From assembly GCA_028874675.1 (NCBI GenBank), contig JAPPJA010000055.1, positions 1-8,656 of the forward strand: a stretch of DNA of 8,656 bases, read 5' to 3'. Positions 5,173-8,656 of this stretch are shown here, one piece after another. Numbering within the stretch: position 1 is the stretch's first letter; each line of letters starts with the position of its first letter. The stretch is from Chloroflexota bacterium. Its GTDB lineage: Bacteria; Chloroflexota; Dehalococcoidia; Lucifugimonadales; UBA3495. The notes below the pieces were generated by a model. That model did not search any database, had not been told where the DNA came from, and worked only from the letters and a program-made list of their open reading frames with translations. The translations under genes and the position numbers were made by a program.

Positions 5173-5973
5173 CTATTCCCCGGTGAAATTCGGCGCTCGC
5201 TTTTCCAGGAAGGCGCGATAGCCCTCCTGGTAGTCCCTGGTGTCGAACTGGGCCAGGGGAATGCCCGCCTCTTCCGGTGTCAGGTTTTCCAGGGACGGCT
5301 TGGCCTGTACCTGGTTGAGTGTGCGCTTGTTGGCCGCATGGGACAGCGGCGCCAGGGCGGCAATATCTCGGGCCAGCTGGTAGGTCACCTCTTCCAGGTC
5401 GTCAGGGCTGGTTACCTGGTTGACCAGGCCCATGCGCAGGGCTTCCTGGGCATCCACCAGCCGGCCGGACATCAGGATGTACAAGGCGTTTCCCTTGCCC
5501 ACCAGGCTGACCAGACCCCGCATCTCCCGGTGGCCGATGCTGATGCCCAGGCGGGCTGCCGGTATGCCCAGCCGGCTGCCCTCGGCGGCAATGCGCAGGT
5601 CAGTGGCCACCGCCAGTTCGCAGCCGCCGCCGGCGGCAAAACCCCGAATCATGGAAATGGTTGGGGTGTCCATGTTTGCCAGCGTGTCCAGCAGCCCGTC
5701 CACCGCTTCGTTATACACCCTGCCCTTAGCCGAATCGGCGCGATACTCGTCAAAGTCGGCGATGTCCGCGCCAGCAGAAAAGGCCACATCGCCGGCGCCG
5801 GTAATCACCACCGCGCGGACCTCACGGTCCTGGTCCAGTTCCCGCAACCTGCCAGCCAGCTCACCCCACATATGGTAGTTGATGGCATTGCGCTGCCTGG
5901 GCCGGTTAATGGTCAGGGTGGCTATGGGCGGCTGCCGGTCCAGCAGGATGTAATCCAGGGCAGTGGTGGACAT
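5173..5973 (-). CDS. Enoyl-CoA hydratase/isomerase (crotonase) family protein lacking the second catalytic Glu
   Basis: The 266-residue protein has the crotonase fold signatures: NRPRQRNAIN (23-32), the first oxyanion-hole loop FSAGADIADF (65-74) and the second MIRGFAAGGGCELAVATDLR (108-127). The family handles acyl-CoA thioesters, stabilising an enolate in the oxyanion hole. True enoyl-CoA hydratases use two glutamates. Glu119 (GGCEL) is present, but the second, normally in a QPE motif, is Ala139 (GIPAARLGISIG). The usual PGAGGTQRL that follows is IGHREMRGL. This protein is therefore probably not a standard hydratase and may be an isomerase, hydrolase or decarboxylase-like member. The C-terminus ends in the typical EGYRAFLEKRAPNF. 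The ATG at 5973 is preceded by GGAGG at 5 nt, so the start is secure. It is divergent from the MDR dehydrogenase; no partner beta-oxidation genes are in view. Confidence 0.9.
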   Translation of the reverse strand: MSTTALDYILLDRQPPIATLTINRPRQRNAINYHMWGELAGRLRELDQDREVRAVVITGAGDVAFSAGADIADFDEYRADSAKGRVYNEAVDGLLDTLANMDTPTISMIRGFAAGGGCELAVATDLRIAAEGSRLGIPAARLGISIGHREMRGLVSLVGKGNALYILMSGRLVDAQEALRMGLVNQVTSPDDLEEVTYQLARDIAALAPLSHAANKRTLNQVQAKPSLENLTPEEAGIPLAQFDTRDYQEGYRAFLEKRAPNFTGE

Positions 5974-6020
5974 GAACTCCTCCGGTCGGAAAAAGGCATT
6001 TTGCAGGCCAGTTCAAGGCT

Positions 6021-6050
6021 AGCCTACAGGCAAGTCGGAAAGAGTGTCAA
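6021..6050 (-). promoter_or_regulatory. Candidate promoter of the crotonase gene
   Basis: On the minus strand a perfect TTGACA (6050-6045) is followed after 18 nt by TAGGCT (6026-6021), a weak -10 box (3 of 6). The start codon is 47 nt downstream of the -10 box. The -10 box overlaps the palindrome GGCTAGCC, which could be a binding site. The exact -35 hexamer is the main support. Confidence 0.4.
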
Positions 6051-6276
6051 CCAGAAAAAATCCAATATATTGCGGAATATAATCACCATTTTTTCGAGTC
6101 AAAATTAGCGACAGGACTAGATGAAAGCATAATCAGCCAGGATATTACGAAATCGTCACACAATCTCTATATGCTATATCTTGTATCAATAATTTTGGCT
6201 TGCCTTGTGCCGGGGGTTGCCTATAAGATAGTGGGCATCCCGAGATACTTCGCAAATGCCCCGTATTGTCCAGTTG

Positions 6277-6300
6277 GGCCCGTCGGATTGCCGATGGGCC
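6277..6300 (+). promoter_or_regulatory. Hairpin in the leader of the MDR dehydrogenase gene
   Basis: GGCCCGTCGG (6277-6286) pairs with CCGATGGGCC (6291-6300) around ATTG, with one G-U pair. The hairpin ends 47 nt before the ATG at 6348 and is not followed by a T-run, so it is not an ordinary terminator. It could be an attenuator, a protein-binding site or a stability element. Confidence 0.35.
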
Positions 6301-6347
6301 TGTTCCCGGAATCTCGCGGAACACTTACTACCCTGGAGCGTTGTAGC

Positions 6348-7319
6348 ATGAGAGCAGCTCGGATTGTAGCTCCCAAGCAGTTTGACTTCGTGGACCTGGA
6401 TATGCCTCAGGCTGGCGACGGCCAGTGCCTCATAAAACTGGAACGAGTTTCAGTCTGCGGCAGCGACATTCGACACGGTTACGGCCCCATTGAGCCCGAA
6501 GAACACTATCCCATGCCCGCCGGGCGCCCCTGCCACGAACTGGCCGGCGTCATAGTGGAGAGCCGTACCGACGAGTACCACGAAGGACAGCGCGTCATCG
6601 TCATTCCCGAGCGCGGCTCCGGCGGCCTGGTGGAATACATGGTTTCCCGCCCGGGCCGCATGATTCTGCTCCCCGACGAGGGCCCCCTGGACGAATGGGT
6701 AATGTGCCAGCCGCCCGGCACCGTCCTTTATTCCTGCAAGCGGATGGACACCCTCTTGCAAAAGAACGTCCTCATCCTGGGCCAGGGCAGCATCGGGCTC
6801 AGCTTCACCATGCTCACTTCCCGCATGGGCGCCCGCAACGTAATGACCGTGGACCCCCTGGACTACCGGCTGGAAAAGTCGGCCCAGATGGGCGCCTCCC
6901 ATACCATCAACCCCGACAAGGAAAACCTCACCGAAGCCGTTATGGAGATTACCCGCGGCGCCGGGCCCGACATCGTGGTTGAGGCCGCGGGCTACCCGGA
7001 TACCTTCAACGAAGCCTTCCGGCAGGTGCGCCAGTTCGGCACCGTCATCCTCTTCGGCATTCAGAGCGACGACTTTGTTCCCCTTGAGCACAACCTGCTG
7101 ATGGATAAACAGCCTGCCATCTTCCCCACCACCGGGGCCCGCAGCGCGGACCCCATAAGCCAGATTCAGGACCTGGTCAGCCTGCGGGAGCGCGGCTGGT
7201 GCGAACCCGCAGACCTGATAACCCACCGCCTTCCCTTCTCCGACGTCCAGAAGGCCTACGACATGTACGAGCAGCGCCAGGACAACATCATCAAGGTGGT
7301 AATGGACATTAATCACTAG
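6348..7319 (+). CDS. MDR-superfamily (zinc-type) alcohol/polyol dehydrogenase without the structural-zinc loop
   Basis: The 323-residue protein is a medium-chain dehydrogenase/reductase. The catalytic domain has SVCGSDIRHG (35-44) with Cys37, and PCHELAGVI (61-69) with His63-Glu64; Cys, His and Glu form a sorbitol-dehydrogenase-like zinc site. The Rossmann motif is GQGSIG (145-150), and Asp169 at the end of the second strand suggests NAD rather than NADP. The four-cysteine structural zinc lobe usual after GDRV is missing: GQRVIVIPERGSGGLVEYMV (80-99) passes directly to the GGxxEY segment. The usual EPL near residue 121 reads QPPGT. Substrate is unknown, probably an alcohol or sugar acid oxidised in the cytosol. 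I chose ATG 6348 (MRAARIVAP) because family homology begins there; an in-frame ATG at 6171 would add 59 unrelated residues. GGAG lies 10 nt upstream, a slightly long spacing. A strong terminator follows 19 nt after the stop. Confidence 0.9.
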   Translation: MRAARIVAPKQFDFVDLDMPQAGDGQCLIKLERVSVCGSDIRHGYGPIEPEEHYPMPAGRPCHELAGVIVESRTDEYHEGQRVIVIPERGSGGLVEYMVSRPGRMILLPDEGPLDEWVMCQPPGTVLYSCKRMDTLLQKNVLILGQGSIGLSFTMLTSRMGARNVMTVDPLDYRLEKSAQMGASHTINPDKENLTEAVMEITRGAGPDIVVEAAGYPDTFNEAFRQVRQFGTVILFGIQSDDFVPLEHNLLMDKQPAIFPTTGARSADPISQIQDLVSLRERGWCEPADLITHRLPFSDVQKAYDMYEQRQDNIIKVVMDINH

Positions 7320-7338
7320 CAGCGTACCCCATTTGCAA

Positions 7339-7373
7339 TTCCCCCGGTGAGGAATACCGGGGGAAATCTTTTT
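7339..7373 (+). terminator. Rho-independent terminator after the MDR dehydrogenase
   Basis: TTCCCCCGGT (7339-7348) and ACCGGGGGAA (7356-7365) are perfect inverted arms around a 7-base loop and are followed by ATCTTTTT. It ends the dehydrogenase transcript and separates it from the next gene. Confidence 0.92.
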
Positions 7374-7419
7374 GGAGAGAGTATTTTTAGAGGCCTGCCA
7401 CGATTGAGGAGGTGAAGTA

Positions 7420-8325
7420 GTGGGGCCAGCAGCGACTAACATTCAAATGGTTCGGGAAAATTTGGCGCTCGCCATTGCCTTTTGGGCCGCGGCCCAGAGA
7501 GGTGTAATCACCGCAAACAGCGTGCCGGCCAAATCCGCGTTCAAGTCCATCGGCAACGGGTTCCTGGAGGTAGATACCCCCCTGGAACTGGCTGACAACC
7601 GGGAACTGGTCCGCTGCGTCAGCAATCAGATTCGCAGCGCCTTCGCCTTTTCCGCCATCCAGACCTACCGTTCCCTGGAAACCACCTACCGCGGCTCTCC
7701 CCTGCAGGAAATGGACAACGACCTGCGGGGCGCCCGTTGCAGCTTCTTCGTCCTCAACAAGACAGTAGCCCAGAACCTCCTCTCTCCCATCTGGGTCTGT
7801 CCTCCTGAATTCCGCTCCAGGTTCGAGGTCCGCGACGTCCCCTTTTCCCTGGATACTTCCGCCCTGGATGGCAAGGAAGTGTTCTGGGACCACTTCGGCG
7901 GGCTGCAGACATACCTGGGTTTGCTGGAGTACTGCTGCCTGCGGGTTGCCGAGGACACTTCCGACGTGCCAAAAGAGGAAAGAATCGTCGTGGAGGAACC
8001 CTCCGGCAAACGGGCCATGAAGGGGAATGGCAAGATTTCCACCACCGACGATGTGGTCATCTACATCGCCGAGCGCTGCGAGGTTGGCGACGCCGAAAAG
8101 GTAATTGCCAAGGGTCTTTACCTGGACTATACGGACTGGTGCTACCAGCGCGGCGAAGAGCCCCTGGCCCAGCGCAGTTTTGGCATGCAGTTGACTGCCC
8201 GGGGGTTTCACCGGCAACGGCGAGGCAAGGGGCGTCACTGGTGGATGGGCCTGGGCCTCAGAATGCCCGGCGTGCCCTATGGCGCCAACGGGTCGCCGGC
8301 GCCCTCTGGCCAGCCAGCGGTGTAG
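7420..8325 (+). CDS. Unknown protein with a C-terminal D5/P4-primase-like winged helix
   Basis: The 301-residue protein starts at GTG 7420, preceded by AGGAGG at 7 nt, a near-ideal ribosome binding site. The C-terminal part (about 212-281) reads LYLDYTDWCYQRGEEPLAQ (233-251), then FGMQLTARGF (254-263) and GRHWWMGLGL (271-280). This is the pattern of the winged helix at the end of poxvirus D5/phage P4 type primase-helicases, which binds DNA. No AAA+/SF3 helicase (no P-loop) and no primase domain is present. The N-terminal part (about 8-178) is mostly helical, with FKSIGNGFLEVDTPLEL (41-57), DLRGARCSFFVLNK (101-114) and WDHFGGLQTYLGLLEYC (156-172); I do not recognise it. A charged linker (about 179-210) joins the two. 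It might be a DNA-binding regulator, a plasmid or prophage replication accessory, or part of a defence module. A terminator upstream makes it an independent transcript. The last 20 residues are rich in Gly, Pro and Ala and look disordered. Confidence 0.75.
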   Translation: MGPAATNIQMVRENLALAIAFWAAAQRGVITANSVPAKSAFKSIGNGFLEVDTPLELADNRELVRCVSNQIRSAFAFSAIQTYRSLETTYRGSPLQEMDNDLRGARCSFFVLNKTVAQNLLSPIWVCPPEFRSRFEVRDVPFSLDTSALDGKEVFWDHFGGLQTYLGLLEYCCLRVAEDTSDVPKEERIVVEEPSGKRAMKGNGKISTTDDVVIYIAERCEVGDAEKVIAKGLYLDYTDWCYQRGEEPLAQRSFGMQLTARGFHRQRRGKGRHWWMGLGLRMPGVPYGANGSPAPSGQPAV

Positions 8326-8656
8326 CCCCGAGGTCTCCCCTTCCGGCCCTGTATCGCGCGACACGGTTGCCAAGATCGAATCCCGCCGTTCCCTGGCCTG
8401 CCCTTTCCCTTTATTCCCAAAAGCCAGGCATTCCCCCCCCGTTCAGCAGAAAGTCCATCGGCTGCCGTCGGGCGGCCAACTCCGGCTGCCACGACCTCCA
8501 GGTCGTGCCAGCAACGCAGCCTGGGCAGGCAGTCGGCAGCAAACCAGAGGCCAGCCTGACAGGGCGCTGGCGGACCAGGGGCGCCGGGTAAAGAAGGGTT
8601 GTCGAGCGGTGGTGGGGCAGTCGGATACGCGAGGCTTCTACTGCGCCGTCCAGCCT
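8326..8656. other. GC-rich terminal region without a convincing gene
   Basis: Several frames on both strands stay open here simply because the sequence is GC-rich. None has a ribosome binding site plus recognisable protein sequence. Two long frames run off the right edge (one plus from upstream of 8543, one minus from 8656 to about 8414), so the end of a gene lying outside cannot be excluded. The stretch 8485-8535 has strong hairpin potential. Confidence 0.4.
8485..8512. repeat. Strong inverted repeat
   Basis: GCTGCCACGACCT (8485-8497) pairs with AGGTCGTGCCAGC (8500-8512) with a single C-C mismatch and a minimal loop. No T-run follows in either direction. A smaller hairpin, GCCTG-GG-CAGGC, lies at 8519-8530. 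They may be part of a structured RNA, a repeat or a protein-binding palindrome. Confidence 0.6.

Larger units (their letters stand above)
5974..6347. other. AT-rich divergent intergenic region and leader
   Basis: These 374 bases separate two divergent genes. Bases 6121-6180 are 35% GC by my count, far below the flanking genes, and contain several TATAT-like boxes (around 6169-6180) that could serve the plus-strand dehydrogenase. A candidate is TTACGA, 17 nt, TATATG, but the matches are weak. A 178-base frame runs in phase into the dehydrogenase from ATG 6171; its residues do not look like family sequence, so I treat it as leader. Confidence 0.5.

Noticed and set aside
5080..6108. A 342-codon open frame on the plus strand
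   Set aside because: It is antisense to the crotonase gene and runs through a palindromic repeat and the promoter region; no recognisable protein sequence.
6171..6347. N-terminal extension of the dehydrogenase that looks like a signal peptide (hydrophobic start)
   Set aside because: It uses AT-rich codons, has no clear ribosome binding site, and family homology begins at 6348; cytosolic NAD enzymes of this type lack signal peptides.
6450..7442. A 330-codon frame antisense to the dehydrogenase
   Set aside because: It crosses the terminator and has no domain signature; the plus-strand MDR gene is certain.
7387..8373. A 328-codon frame antisense to the D5-tail gene
   Set aside because: The plus-strand frame has an ideal ribosome binding site and recognisable winged-helix motifs; the antisense frame has neither.
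8363..8400. A tRNA T-arm-like string (ATCGAATCCCGCC) suggesting a tRNA fragment or attachment site
   Set aside because: The pairing GGCGG arm is missing on the 5' side and no cloverleaf can be drawn; the match is too short to claim an att site.

Overview
The window is GC-rich bacterial DNA with tightly packed genes, most of them on the minus strand. The combination of a luciferase-like monooxygenase tail, an enolase-superfamily acid-sugar enzyme, a crotonase and an unusual MDR dehydrogenase fits a Chloroflexota genome, possibly the marine SAR202/Dehalococcoidia group, where such families are expanded. That taxonomic placement is inference from gene content; no rRNA or other marker gene is present.

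Layout from left to right. Positions 3-80 (+) hold the last 25 codons of what looks like a flavin-dependent luciferase-like monooxygenase. A minus-strand pair follows: a degenerate CheY-like receiver protein (112-501), overlapped by 8 nt by an Abi-family HEPN gene (494-1224). The Abi gene is AT-richer than its surroundings and is broken by a single -1 frameshift. Next on the minus strand are a stand-alone CinA/PncC-type protein (1385-1867) whose usual active-site Ser is Ala, and a mandelate racemase/muconate lactonizing family enzyme (2023-3105). A further minus-strand pair is a rhomboid protease (3484-4095), whose start lies 2 nt after the stop of a TlyA-type rRNA 2'-O-methyltransferase (4098-4862). 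A possible 47-81 aa ORF overlaps the tlyA start by 4 nt. A crotonase-fold protein (5173-5973) is then separated by an AT-rich divergent region from a zinc-type MDR dehydrogenase on the plus strand (6348-7319), which ends in a clear rho-independent terminator. A plus-strand gene (7420-8325) carries a C-terminal D5/P4-primase-like winged helix behind an N-terminal region I do not recognise. The last 331 bases hold no convincing gene but have strong hairpin potential.

Gaps between genes carry a scattered set of short palindromic repeats: an inverted pair at 3244-3438, a GAAA-loop copy at 5008-5044, a degenerate copy at 1261-1300 and a different type at 1348-1374. They resemble the REP-like intergenic repeats common in many bacteria.

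The genes do not form one pathway. The clearest functional pairs are tlyA with the rhomboid (coupled translation) and the Abi/HEPN gene with the receiver-like gene (overlapping). The catabolic genes (monooxygenase, enolase superfamily, crotonase, MDR dehydrogenase) are separate units that suit an organism using varied organic acids and oxidised carbon. The best candidates for something undescribed are the primase-tail protein at 7420-8325 and the Abi/receiver pair.
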